Source: Streptomyces gossypii
Lineage (GTDB): Bacteria; Actinomycetota; Actinomycetes; Streptomycetales; Streptomycetaceae
Direction: 5' to 3'
Assembly: GCF_025165795.1 (NCBI RefSeq)
Contig: NZ_JAJAGO010000007.1
Span: forward strand, 62,001-126,000
Length of the DNA: 64,000 nucleotides
In this document: in pieces, positions 56,683 through 64,000 of the stretch
Layout of the letters: each line of letters starts with the position of its first letter
Numbering within the stretch: the stretch's first letter is position 1
Made by a program: the position numbers and the translations under genes
The notes under the pieces: model-generated
Seen by the model: only the letters and a program-made list of their open reading frames with translations
What the model was told of the DNA's origin: nothing
Databases searched by the model: none

Positions 56683-58955
56683 CCCAGAGTGAAGTAGAAG
56701 CTGGTCCCGCGACCGGGTTCACTCTCGAGCCACAGCTCGCCACCGTGCCGTTCGACGATCCGTTTGACGATCGCGAGACCTACGCCGGTGCCTCCACCGC
56801 GCTCGTCCTGCCCGTGCAGCCTGCGGAACAGCTCGAAGACCTCGTCCTGATGCTCGGCCGGAATGCCGATGCCGTTGTCGCGGACAACGACGGTCTGCCG
56901 GAGGGCTCCGCCCGCCGGAGGGCGGAGTGTGTCGACCAGAATCTCGACCGTGCGGTCTCCTTGATCGCCGGCGTACTTGGCAGCGTTCACCAAGAGGTTG
57001 ACCAAGACCTCGTAGAGCCGGTACTCGTCGGCGTACACCTCGGGGAGATCCCCTCTGACGACCCTCACACGGGCCTCGGCCAGACGTTCCCCGGCCACCT
57101 CCAGCGCGGAGTCCAGCACCCGGTCCAGGGGGACGCGGACGCGGTGCAGCCCGCCTCGGCCCAGTCGGGCGAAGTGCAGGAGCGAGTCGAGCAGGCCGTC
57201 CATCCGGCCGACCAGTCGCCGCACGGTGAGAAGCCGCCGGACGGTCGTCCCATCGAGTTCCGCTGCGGCGTCCTCGATGACGAAGGCCGCGGCGTTGGAG
57301 ATGCCCCGCAGTGGCTCCTTGAGGTCGTGGGCCGCCACATGGGCGAACGAATCGAGGTCGGAGTTGGTGATGCGTAGCTGCTCGTTGAGCGCCGCCAGTT
57401 CGGCCTCGTGCCGAAGTACGAGGCCGGTCAGCGTGCGCCAGAGCTCCTGCGCGGTGACGCGGTCGGTCGGCGTCCAGGGCAAGCTCTGTCCACGTACCAC
57501 CGCGCGGAAGGCGGCACCTGACCCGCGGGGTGTGAGTCGTTCCCCTCGCGGGCCGACCTGAACGGGCCGGGAGGGATCGGCGGCCCATTGGCGGGCAGTG
57601 GGACGCTCCCTGCGGAACCAGGCCAGGAAGTCACCCGAGCGGCTCAGCGCCACCATCAGCATCCCCGCCGGGCCGCCTTCTGCCAGGTCGCCGCCGCCGG
57701 GGCGGCCCAGTTCCTCGGACAGCCGGTCCGTGCTCCAGACCGTGCCCGGGGACAGCTCTGCCGCGCGTGTCCGGAGGGTTTCCAGCAGAGCGGGCGCGAC
57801 ACTCGTGCCGCTGGTGGCGATGCGGGCGCCGCGGCAGAGCGCCGCACCATCGGCCTCCAGCAGGGTCCTGAGTGTGCCATCGCCTGCCAGGAACGAGGCC
57901 TCCAGATCGGACGTGACCCGGGACATGATCCGGCCGAGGCGCTCACTGGACGCGAGGAGCGCCTCGGCCTGCTCCCGTTCCTCGATGGCCGCGAGTTGCA
58001 GGGAGAAGGCGACACCGAAGAACTCGCATGCCGCCCGGAGTTCCGGGGGAATGGTGACGGCCGTGCTGCCGTGACAGGCGATCAGCCCCCACAGCTCGCC
58101 CTCACGCAGGACACTGACCGACATCGACGACTTCACACCGATGTTCCGCAGGTACTCCAGATGAAAGCCGGACACGGTGCGCAGTGCCGAGTTCGACAGG
58201 TCCAGCGGCAGGTCCGAGCCGGCCTGCCGCGGGGGGTGCAGGTCCACACTCGTGTCGTCCACGTCGGTGATCACTCGGATCCAGTTGTCGCGGTAGAGCC
58301 GTCTCGCCTGGGGCGGGATGTCGCTGGCGGGGAACCAGAGCCCCAGCCAGGGCTCGTGGCCGTCGCCGACCTCCTCCGCGACCACCTCCCCCGGCCCGTT
58401 CTCGCCCTCGAAGCGGTAGGCGACCACTCGGTCGAAGCCGGTCAGCGCCCGGATCTCCCGGACTGCCGCCTGACAGCACTCGACTACTGCCGTCGACGAC
58501 CGGAGCCGTGTCAGGGCTCGCCGGACCCCTTGGTAGTAACGCGCGAAATGCGGCAATGGGACGTCTCGCGGCTCGAACTCCAGGATCAGCGAGGGTCCCT
58601 GTCGGTGTGCGGTCACATCGAACATCCGGGGGGTGCCTGCCACATCGAGGGAGACGGGGAGAACCAGGCTCGCCACCTCGTGCTCATCACCGACTTCCAG
58701 AGCCTCGGCCCAGTCCTCGGGAGACAGCACCCGCGTGATGGACCCCCCGACCAGTTCCTCCGCCATGATGCCCAGCAGGGAGCCGGTGTTCCGGGCTGCG
58801 GTGTGCACGGTGCCGGTACTGGCCTCCACCGCGAGCAGGGTGCCATGGGACTGGATCCTGCCCAGCAGGTGAATGGGCTCCTGGACGCACTCGCTGAGGT
58901 CGAAGCCGACGGCCGCTGCGGCTTCGGCCTCCCGCCCCGGTTCCGGAAGGGACAT
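56664..58955 (-). CDS. bphP: Bacteriophytochrome sensor histidine kinase
   Basis: The ATG at 58955 lies behind GGGAGAAG and gives 763 residues in PAS-GAF-PHY-HisKA-HATPase order. Cys23 in SECVQEPIH is the expected biliverdin-binding cysteine, the GAF domain has WFPASDIPPQARRLYRDN and GFHLEYLRNIGV, and LWGLIACHG is the end of the chromophore pocket (the usual second His is Gly). The kinase has AAHDLKEPLRGISNAA and a full HATPase (VNLLVNAAKYAGDQGDR, GTGVGLAIVKRIVERHGG). It should be a red/far-red light sensor that phosphorylates the Rcp1-like regulator. No haem oxygenase gene is in the window. Confidence 0.9.
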   Translation of the reverse strand: MSLPEPGREAEAAAAVGFDLSECVQEPIHLLGRIQSHGTLLAVEASTGTVHTAARNTGSLLGIMAEELVGGSITRVLSPEDWAEALEVGDEHEVASLVLPVSLDVAGTPRMFDVTAHRQGPSLILEFEPRDVPLPHFARYYQGVRRALTRLRSSTAVVECCQAAVREIRALTGFDRVVAYRFEGENGPGEVVAEEVGDGHEPWLGLWFPASDIPPQARRLYRDNWIRVITDVDDTSVDLHPPRQAGSDLPLDLSNSALRTVSGFHLEYLRNIGVKSSMSVSVLREGELWGLIACHGSTAVTIPPELRAACEFFGVAFSLQLAAIEEREQAEALLASSERLGRIMSRVTSDLEASFLAGDGTLRTLLEADGAALCRGARIATSGTSVAPALLETLRTRAAELSPGTVWSTDRLSEELGRPGGGDLAEGGPAGMLMVALSRSGDFLAWFRRERPTARQWAADPSRPVQVGPRGERLTPRGSGAAFRAVVRGQSLPWTPTDRVTAQELWRTLTGLVLRHEAELAALNEQLRITNSDLDSFAHVAAHDLKEPLRGISNAAAFVIEDAAAELDGTTVRRLLTVRRLVGRMDGLLDSLLHFARLGRGGLHRVRVPLDRVLDSALEVAGERLAEARVRVVRGDLPEVYADEYRLYEVLVNLLVNAAKYAGDQGDRTVEILVDTLRPPAGGALRQTVVVRDNGIGIPAEHQDEVFELFRRLHGQDERGGGTGVGLAIVKRIVERHGGELWLESEPGRGTSFYFTLGQEDGG

Positions 58956-59740
58956 CTCTTCTCCCACATACCGTGTTCTCGATCCGCTTCGGCCGACCCG
59001 TCGAGATCCTTCCACGGCCCCCGCGGCCCGGGTGGCTGCCGCGGGCACGTGTCGTCGCTCCCGGTGGCGGGCGTTGCCGCCGGGCTGCCGGCGTGATCAG
59101 CCTTCGCTCCGTACCGGGCCCGTCGGCCCGGGGGCCGACAGCGGGACAGTGTGTCCTTGGGGCAGATCACGGTCGGCCGAGGCGGCTTCGCGCTCAACCC
59201 AGGCAACTCAGTCGTACCTGACGGTTGGCGTTGTCCCGGTTGGTGTCGACGAGGCAGACGGACTGCCAGGTGCCGAGTGCCAGCCTGCCGGAGAGGACCG
59301 GGAGGGTGGCGTGGAGTGGGACGAGGGCCGGAAGGACCTGGTCGCGGCCCGCCGTCGCCGACCTCCGAGGCGGAGACCGACCCGTCACCGGCCTGGAGTC
59401 CGCGCAGCACCCGTGTCGGCGTGAGGAGTTCGAAGCCGTCACGCAGGCCGGCTGGCTGCTCGCCCAGCTGCGCAGGCAGCGCCTCAGCGATGTCCTCGTC
59501 GACAGCGGGGACGGCGAAGTCACCCGCGTACAGGGAAGCACCGCAGAGAAGGCATCGCCGCCGAGGCCGAAGCCCTGGACGGCGTCCCGTGCCCACATCC
59601 GCCCGTGTGCGCCCGCTCCCGGACGCACACGCGCACCCACCCGGGTCATACCGCCTCCCGTGACGGAACGTGGGCCGGCTCACCGTGGTCACCGACCGCG
59701 GTCGGGCCCGAGCGCCGTTCGCTGCCGTCGCGTCAGCTGG
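58956..59740. other. 785-bp region of decayed sequence
   Basis: The stretch separates the phytochrome kinase from the next phosphatase. It holds a yjbQ remnant (59194-59349) and, on the plus strand around 59400-59580, a frame with good codon use (EEFEAVTQAGWLLAQLRRQR and what follows) that has no recognisable family, start or stop context. I read it as debris of lost genes. Confidence 0.6.
59194..59349 (-). pseudogene. yjbQ: YjbQ C-terminal remnant, copy 2
   Basis: The minus strand encodes GRDQVLPALVPLHATLPV, then GRLALGTWQSVCLVDTNRDN and the closing residues SCLG before a TGA. This is the last third of a YjbQ (UPF0047, thiamin-phosphate synthase-like) protein. The N-terminal two thirds are missing and unrelated sequence precedes it. 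The end matches the shorter scrap at 54152-54208. Confidence 0.6.
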
Positions 59741-60985
59741 CTAGAAGTCCAGTGCGGCGAGGTGGTCGGCGGTGCCGCCGCGCCATTCGACGAGGAAGAT
59801 GGTCGCGTCGTCGCTGGTGGATCCGCCCCGCTCCCGCTTGAGTGTGTGGGAAAGGTTCCGTGCCATGTGCTGCACGCTCTGCGTGGTGGGTCCTACGCTT
59901 TCGATGATGTCGATCATGCGTTCTTCGCCGAACTGCTCCTGGCCTGCGCGGTGTTCCTCGACGAGGCCGTCGGTGTAGAACATCAGCCGGTCGTCCTGCT
60001 GGAGATCGAGGGAGGAGATCTGAGGTTCGGCGCCGCCGAAGCCGACGGGCAGCGTGCCCGGGTTCTGCAGGGTTCGGATCATCTTGTGGTCGCGGATCAG
60101 CAGTGCCGAGGGGTGCCCGGCGTTGACCCACTGCAGGTGGCCGGTTCCGATGTCCAGGCGCATCATCTGCGCGGTGACGAAGTGGTCTGGGCCGAACTGC
60201 TCATCGATCGCGCGGTCCATGAAGGCATACAGCTCGGCGAGGCTCACGTCGGCACGCCTGGCGTGCCGGTAGGCGCCCACTGCGACGGTCGCCAGTACGG
60301 AGGCGTTCAGCCCGTGACCCATCGCGTCGATGATGGCCAGGTGCAGGACGTCGTCGTTGAGGGCGTAGTCCAGGCTGTCACCGGCGACGTTGTAGGCCGG
60401 CTCCAGGATGCCTGCGACGGAGACCTGGGGGGTGTTCATCGAAAGCGGCGGCAGCAGCGACCACTGGATCTCCGCGGCCAGGCTCATCGGCTGGCGTCTG
60501 CGGGCCTGGAAGAACTGGTCCGTGTAGTTGTTCTTGGTTACCAGCATGTCGGCGACCAGGCCGGCCAGCCGCCGCAGCAGCCTGCGGTCGCCGTCCTCGA
60601 CCGTGTCCAGGGTCAGGGTCATCACCCCGACCTCGTCACTGCCGTCCAGCAGCGGCAGGTACATGCGCACGCCGTCGTCCTGGACGTCCTCGATCGCGGC
60701 CATGTTCAGAAACGCCTCACCCGCCCGGGTACCGTCGATCGGCACCGCTTCGCCGACCGTGAGTCCCCGGCCCGGCAGCGGGACCAGTTCGAGCTGCTCG
60801 TAGCACTGCAGGAGGATCGACACGTCCCGGCCACCGATCCTGGCCACCTCTTCCGCCACCAACGGAGCGATGAGCTGCGGAGGCATCTCGTGAGCGCGGT
60901 CCAGCAGCTGCCCCAGTAGCCGCTCACCGAACCCCTCCGACAGATCCAACCCGACCCTGCGTTTCCTCGACCGGTCCTGCTCCAC
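59741..60985 (-). CDS. GAF-containing SpoIIE-type PP2C phosphatase
   Basis: A 414-residue protein; GTG at 60985 (or 60988) follows GGAAGGAAG. A GAF domain (about 25-160, DVSILLQCYEQLELVPLPG) precedes a PP2C/SpoIIE domain with EIQWSLLPPLS, VAGDSLDYAL (a variant of GGDxxD), IIDAMGHGLNASVLAT, LMFYTDGLVEEH and SDDATIFLVEW. It should dephosphorylate a partner-switching regulator; its variant metal motif keeps both acids. It lies downstream on the strand of the ANTAR genes and has no coupled partner. Confidence 0.85.
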   Translation of the reverse strand: MEQDRSRKRRVGLDLSEGFGERLLGQLLDRAHEMPPQLIAPLVAEEVARIGGRDVSILLQCYEQLELVPLPGRGLTVGEAVPIDGTRAGEAFLNMAAIEDVQDDGVRMYLPLLDGSDEVGVMTLTLDTVEDGDRRLLRRLAGLVADMLVTKNNYTDQFFQARRRQPMSLAAEIQWSLLPPLSMNTPQVSVAGILEPAYNVAGDSLDYALNDDVLHLAIIDAMGHGLNASVLATVAVGAYRHARRADVSLAELYAFMDRAIDEQFGPDHFVTAQMMRLDIGTGHLQWVNAGHPSALLIRDHKMIRTLQNPGTLPVGFGGAEPQISSLDLQQDDRLMFYTDGLVEEHRAGQEQFGEERMIDIIESVGPTTQSVQHMARNLSHTLKRERGGSTSDDATIFLVEWRGGTADHLAALDF

Positions 60986-61036
60986 CACGTACTTCCTTCC
61001 CGCTCGCCCGACGGCACTGCCAGGGGTAACGAGCAA

Positions 61037-61367
61037 CAGCCCATGGGAATTACGCCAGATGGGTGTCCCGGAGCGCGCCGAGTGAGAACCGTCGGCCGCC
61101 CCCAGGGCGGGCGATGCAAACCCGCAGGTGGAGCCGCCGGAAACTCCCTACTGCCGGGGAAGGCCGCGCACATGTTCGTACCGCTGTCGTGTTCGCCGAG
61201 CGCCAGCGCGAACTGACTGTGGCGAACCCGAACGGCGGGCTCGCCCCTCAGGGGCCGGCGGGCGCCGCCCAGACGAGGCGCAGTCCGGCCTCGGCCATCC
61301 TGACCTCGCAGCTTCAACGCGCGCGGGACGCAGACCGTATCGCTGCCGGCCGAGAGAGGACGACGGC
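61037..61367. other. 331-bp region with no recognisable gene
   Basis: The stretch between the start of the phosphatase gene and the ECF sigma remnant contains no frame with both good codon use and a recognisable product. It probably includes the phosphatase promoter and the decayed 5' end of the sigma factor gene. Confidence 0.5.
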
Positions 61368-61760
61368 CAGGAGGTCATGGTGGAGGTGCGGCGCACCGCC
61401 GCCCGTTTCCAGCCGGAGCGGGGCACCGTAGGGGCGCGGGTGATGGCCCTCGCCCACCACCCGCCGTGGACCGGGGTGCGCCCCGCGCAGGCGACAGCAG
61501 ATCGCGGGAACCGCAGCGCGTCGCGCGAGGCGACACCTGCGTTCGACGAAGTCAGCGAGCAGGTCGAGACCCGCCTCTCACACGAGCAGGTACGCGGCTG
61601 CCTACGCGCCCTTACCCCACCGCAGCGCAAGGCGATCACTCTGGCCCACTACGACGGACTCAACTACCGCAAGGTGGAGGAATCGCTCTCAGCGCCGCTC
61701 GGCACGATCATGACCCGGCTCCGCGACGCCCTCATCCGCCTGCGCGGCCGCGTGAGCTGA
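61368..61760 (+). pseudogene. ECF-type sigma factor remnant, N-terminus lost
   Basis: The frame encodes QEVMVEVRRTAARFQPERG (end of region 2), a divergent linker and a region 4 (LRALTPPQRKAITLAHYDGL, then APLGTIMTRLRDALIRL) of an ECF sigma factor, ending at a TGA. The first 80 or so residues, with regions 2.1-2.2, are replaced by unrelated sequence, and positions normally fixed are altered (EVW is EVR). It is therefore unlikely to bind core polymerase. It overlaps the end of the convergent GAF-ANTAR gene by 29 bp. Confidence 0.65.
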
Positions 61761-62568
61761 CCACCGGACCTCCTGCGGCGCGTGGTGCTATAGCGTGCGT
61801 CACCGCCAGCCGGACCGCACCGCTGATCCCGGGGGCATCGCCGCCGGCTGCCAGGTCGGCCATAGCCCGGGCGATCTCACGCAGCTTGGTGTTGGTGTGC
61901 TGGGAGATCCGTATCAGGATGTCCCGGGCGGCGGCCGCGTCGCAGTGGTGAGTGACCGTGAGCATACCGATGGCCTGGTCGATGTCGGCATGCGACTTCA
62001 GGGCCGCTTGCAGGTCGGCTTCCTGGTCACGGCGCAAGTCCTGCTCCAGCCGGACGACGCGCAGCGTCGCGAGCCTCAACTCCAGTGCGTCCATGACGAC
62101 GGCGGCAAGGTCCCGGAGCGTGTCCGTCTCCTCCTGGGTGACCTCTCGGGGACCGGTGTCCATGACGTTGACCGTGCCCAGGCGGTGGCCCTCGGCGGTG
62201 GTGAGCGGCGCCGCGGCATAGAACCGCAGGCCCAGTTCCCCACGCACCAGCGGGTTGGAGACGGCCCGTGCGTCTTTGAGCGTGTCCGTCAGTACGTAGG
62301 GCTCGCCCTGGAGGATGGCTGAGGCGCACAGACCCGGGTCGCGCCCGATCTCGCTGATCCCGTGGATCCCCTGGGCCGCCGCGAGCCAGATCCGGTCCTC
62401 GTCGACGATCGTCACCGTGGCGAGCTGCACGTGAAAGGATCGGGCCGCGAGCGCAGCCACCCGCTCGAAGGTACCGTCCGGCGGAGTGTCGAGAATCCGG
62501 TAGTTGCGCACCGCAGCCAGCCGCTGCCGTTCCTCGTCGCCTCGAACCCGCTCGGCCTCGACGATCAT
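61732..62568 (-). CDS. GAF and ANTAR domain protein
   Basis: A 278-residue cytoplasmic protein with GGGGAGA before the ATG. An N-terminal GAF domain (about 15-175; YRILDTPPDGTFERVAALAA, LCASAILQGEPYVLTDTL, AAAPLTTAEGHRLGTVNVMD) is followed by a C-terminal ANTAR RNA-binding domain (about 190-250, SHADIDQAIGMLTVTHHC). ANTAR proteins bind paired RNA hairpins and prevent termination. The GAF ligand is unknown. A GAF-ANTAR protein in this island beside phosphatases suggests a stress or light response. Its tail overlaps the sigma remnant. Confidence 0.85.
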   Translation of the reverse strand: MIVEAERVRGDEERQRLAAVRNYRILDTPPDGTFERVAALAARSFHVQLATVTIVDEDRIWLAAAQGIHGISEIGRDPGLCASAILQGEPYVLTDTLKDARAVSNPLVRGELGLRFYAAAPLTTAEGHRLGTVNVMDTGPREVTQEETDTLRDLAAVVMDALELRLATLRVVRLEQDLRRDQEADLQAALKSHADIDQAIGMLTVTHHCDAAAARDILIRISQHTNTKLREIARAMADLAAGGDAPGISGAVRLAVTHAIAPRAAGGPVVSSRGRAGG

Positions 62569-63011
62569 GACTGTCTCCCCTCGACCCAGCCGAGGCGCCG
62601 TCGGCCCAAGGGCACGGCGTCACCGGGAGGCTGGGGTGTGCCTCTTGGGATGCGCTTCCGGGATGACGGCAACCGGGGTCTGGGGCGGACGACACGTGCA
62701 ATGTATCAAGGCGCGCCCGGAGATGGGGCGCGTGATGCTCAGGCCGGCCCGAAGCGGCGGCCTATCGCCGGGATGAACGCAGAGAAAGCCGTAACCGAGC
62801 GGCGGCTCTTGCCGCTGGAGAATCCGGGGCGTCGCGGAGCGGTATCAGCTGGTGCCGCCGCGGACCGTGGTGCCCTTCGATCCTCCGGGCACGGGCAAGA
62901 GCACGTCGTGCCCGGGCTCGGCTGAAGGCCGGCGCACGTCCAGGTCTGCCAGGTCGTCGGCTGACTCTCACCTGGCAACAGCGGCGGCGGCTTCTGTGCC
63001 GGGGCAGGGTC
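62569..63011. other. 443-bp region with an ATPase scrap
   Basis: Between the two GAF-ANTAR genes I find only the AAA ATPase fragment at 62837-62920. The remaining sequence has no coherent frame. Confidence 0.55.
62837..62920 (+). pseudogene. AAA ATPase P-loop fragment
   Basis: The plus strand reads ERYQLVPPRTVVPFDPPG followed by TGKSTSCPGSAE, close to the P-loop start of a Streptomyces AAA-family ATPase (typically VVLFGPPGTGKTTFA). Only about 28 residues remain and key positions have changed, so it is a dead fragment. Confidence 0.5.
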
Positions 63012-63749
63012 TCACCGCGTTTGGTGGGCTCCGGCCAGCACCAGATCGGGGTCCAGCCGGCCTTCGACCAGATCCAGCGCCGTCGCACCCAGCCGTAGGC
63101 CGTGCGCACGGGCGTGGCCCCGCAGGGCGGTGAACGCCGTGTTCACGTCGACGTTGCCGCGCTCGGCCAGTACGCCCTTGGCTTGTTCGATGACGACGCG
63201 GCTGTTCAAGGCCGTCTGGAGCTGTTCGGTGAGGACCTCGCTGCGTCGCAGTGCGCGTTCCTGCAGGATTCCGATCGTGGCGACGTCCGCCAAGGCGCGC
63301 GCGATCTTCTGGTTGTCCGCAGGCATCTCTCCGGGCTCGTGGCCGAAGAGGTTCAACGCGCCGATGGTCTGGTCACGGAGCCGAAGCGGGAAGGCGTGTA
63401 CCGACTGGTAGCCCTCCTGGCGTGCCTGCTCGCTGAAGAGCGGCCACCGGTGTGCCGTCTCGGTCAGATCCGGTACCAGGACCGGCTGTCGGGAGGTGAA
63501 GCAGTCCAGGCACGGCCCCTCCTGGGTCTGCAGCTGGAAGAGTTCGAGCAGGCGCGTGCGCTCGGTCGATGACGCCATCACCTGCAGACTGCCCCGCTGG
63601 TCGCTCAGCAGCAGCCCTGCGGCGGACGCGTCCAGCAGCTGCACACAGCGCAGCACCAGTTCGTGGAGCAGGTCTGCCACGTCGTAGTCGTCGACCAAGG
63701 TGTCCGCAAGCTGCACGAAGGTCTCGGCGAGCTCTCGTTCCCGGTTCAT
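63012..63749 (-). CDS. GAF and ANTAR domain protein (second)
   Basis: The ATG at 63749 lies nine bases after GGGAG and gives 245 residues. The GAF domain spans about 15-165 (ELVLRCVQLLDASAAGLLL, QEGPCLDCFTSRQPVLVPD, IGALNLFGHEPGEM) and the ANTAR domain the last 65 residues (ALNSRVVIEQAKGVLAERG, FTALRGHARAHGLRL). This is the typical Streptomyces GAF-ANTAR layout for RNA-binding antitermination. The two GAF-ANTAR proteins here are only moderately alike, so they are separate members, not a fresh duplication. Confidence 0.88.
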   Translation of the reverse strand: MNRERELAETFVQLADTLVDDYDVADLLHELVLRCVQLLDASAAGLLLSDQRGSLQVMASSTERTRLLELFQLQTQEGPCLDCFTSRQPVLVPDLTETAHRWPLFSEQARQEGYQSVHAFPLRLRDQTIGALNLFGHEPGEMPADNQKIARALADVATIGILQERALRRSEVLTEQLQTALNSRVVIEQAKGVLAERGNVDVNTAFTALRGHARAHGLRLGATALDLVEGRLDPDLVLAGAHQTR

Positions 63750-63821
63750 CGCGGTCATCTCCCGATCCCTTGCCCACATCGTGCTTCATCGCCATGGTAG
63801 AAGGTCGCATCCGTGCGGCCG

Positions 63822-64000
63822 TCACGGCTCATCACTCCCCAGCCGCAGGCGTCCGTCCAGCACGTCGGCAGCCACCTCACCGATCAGCGCGCCGATGAGG
63901 AAGGCGTGGGCCCGCATCAGCGCGATGGCGTCTGCCGCGGGGACGTCGAGGCGCGCCATGAGCACGCCCGTCGCCTGATGCACCTGCCGGTGCGAGGCCG
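63822..64000 (-). CDS. ANTAR domain protein, 3' end only
   Basis: The minus-strand frame enters from beyond the window and ends at a TGA at 63822-63824. The visible 59 residues (HQATGVLMARLDVPAADA, RAHAFLIGALIGEVAADV) are the end of an ANTAR domain. It would be the third ANTAR protein in 2.5 kb. The rest of the gene is outside the window. Confidence 0.75.
   Translation of the reverse strand, partial: ASHRQVHQATGVLMARLDVPAADAIALMRAHAFLIGALIGEVAADVLDGRLRLGSDEP

Noticed and set aside
59225..60919. Plus-strand frame across the yjbQ remnant and the phosphatase gene
   Set aside because: Most of it is antisense to the SpoIIE-type phosphatase, and no start context or family is seen. Only the stretch near 59400-59580 has good codon use, and it is noted as debris.

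Overview
The window is high-GC actinomycete chromosome, almost certainly Streptomyces. Supporting signs are strong G/C at third codon positions, frequent GTG and TTG starts, 4-bp ATGA/GTGA gene overlaps, several probable leaderless promoters, Tat-exported polysaccharide enzymes, and small families I know mainly from Streptomyces (an SCO5389-type protein and DUF5997). A few genes carry the rare TTA leucine codon that makes translation depend on the bldA tRNA. I see no rRNA, tRNA, CRISPR array or intact insertion sequence.

Region 1 (1-13.5 kb): the end of a sirohydrochlorin chelatase, two lactonase-type beta-propellers (376-1467 and 12258-13460), a FUSC membrane protein, a family-1 glycosyltransferase, a HAD phosphatase, a coupled pair of exported polysaccharide enzymes (a GH28-like beta-helix protein and a 1135-residue alginate-lyase-type protein), and a PAP2-diacylglycerol kinase fusion. 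Region 2 (13.5-22.4 kb): a CooC/MinD-like ATPase behind a Zur-box-like site, an SCO5389-type protein, a scar where a histidine kinase and an FtsX permease are both cut off, molybdate uptake (ModA and a ModB-ModC fusion), a PL8 lyase and a DoxX protein. Region 3 (22.4-31.4 kb): a sugar locus with a PfkB kinase, a lipoprotein and two permeases facing a DeoR regulator and a GH4 phospho-glycosidase, then an LLM oxidoreductase, a LysR-type effector domain without its DNA-binding half, and DUF5997.

Region 4 (31.5-45.2 kb): a self-contained one-module polyketide synthase (AMP ligase-ACP-KS-AT-DH-KR-ACP-TE) with a TTA codon, an FtsX/ATPase exporter, and a NarL-type two-component pair. Region 5 (45.2-47 kb) holds small hypothetical genes, an IstB-like scrap and a lipoprotein.

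Region 6 (47.1-53.9 kb) is the most striking. On the minus strand, in transcription order, are a Crp-like cyclic-nucleotide sensor, a class III nucleotide cyclase, a divergent P-loop NTPase with helical repeats, an SPFH/Band-7-like protein, a Pycsar-type transmembrane effector (PycTM, DUF5706) and an M48 membrane protease. The cyclase C-terminus and the NTPase N-terminus share a near-identical glycine-rich motif, arranged like the amyloid signalling motifs that link NLR-type proteins to partners encoded next door. My reading is an expanded Pycsar-like conflict system in which the NTPase senses, the shared motif engages the cyclase, and the cyclic nucleotide drives the membrane effector and possibly the Crp regulator.

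Region 7 (54.4-64 kb) is a signalling island: two SpoIIE-type phosphatases, an Rcp1-like response regulator, a bacteriophytochrome kinase and three ANTAR proteins. Between them lie decayed scraps of yjbQ (twice), an ECF sigma factor and an AAA ATPase, which suggests a recombining accessory segment.
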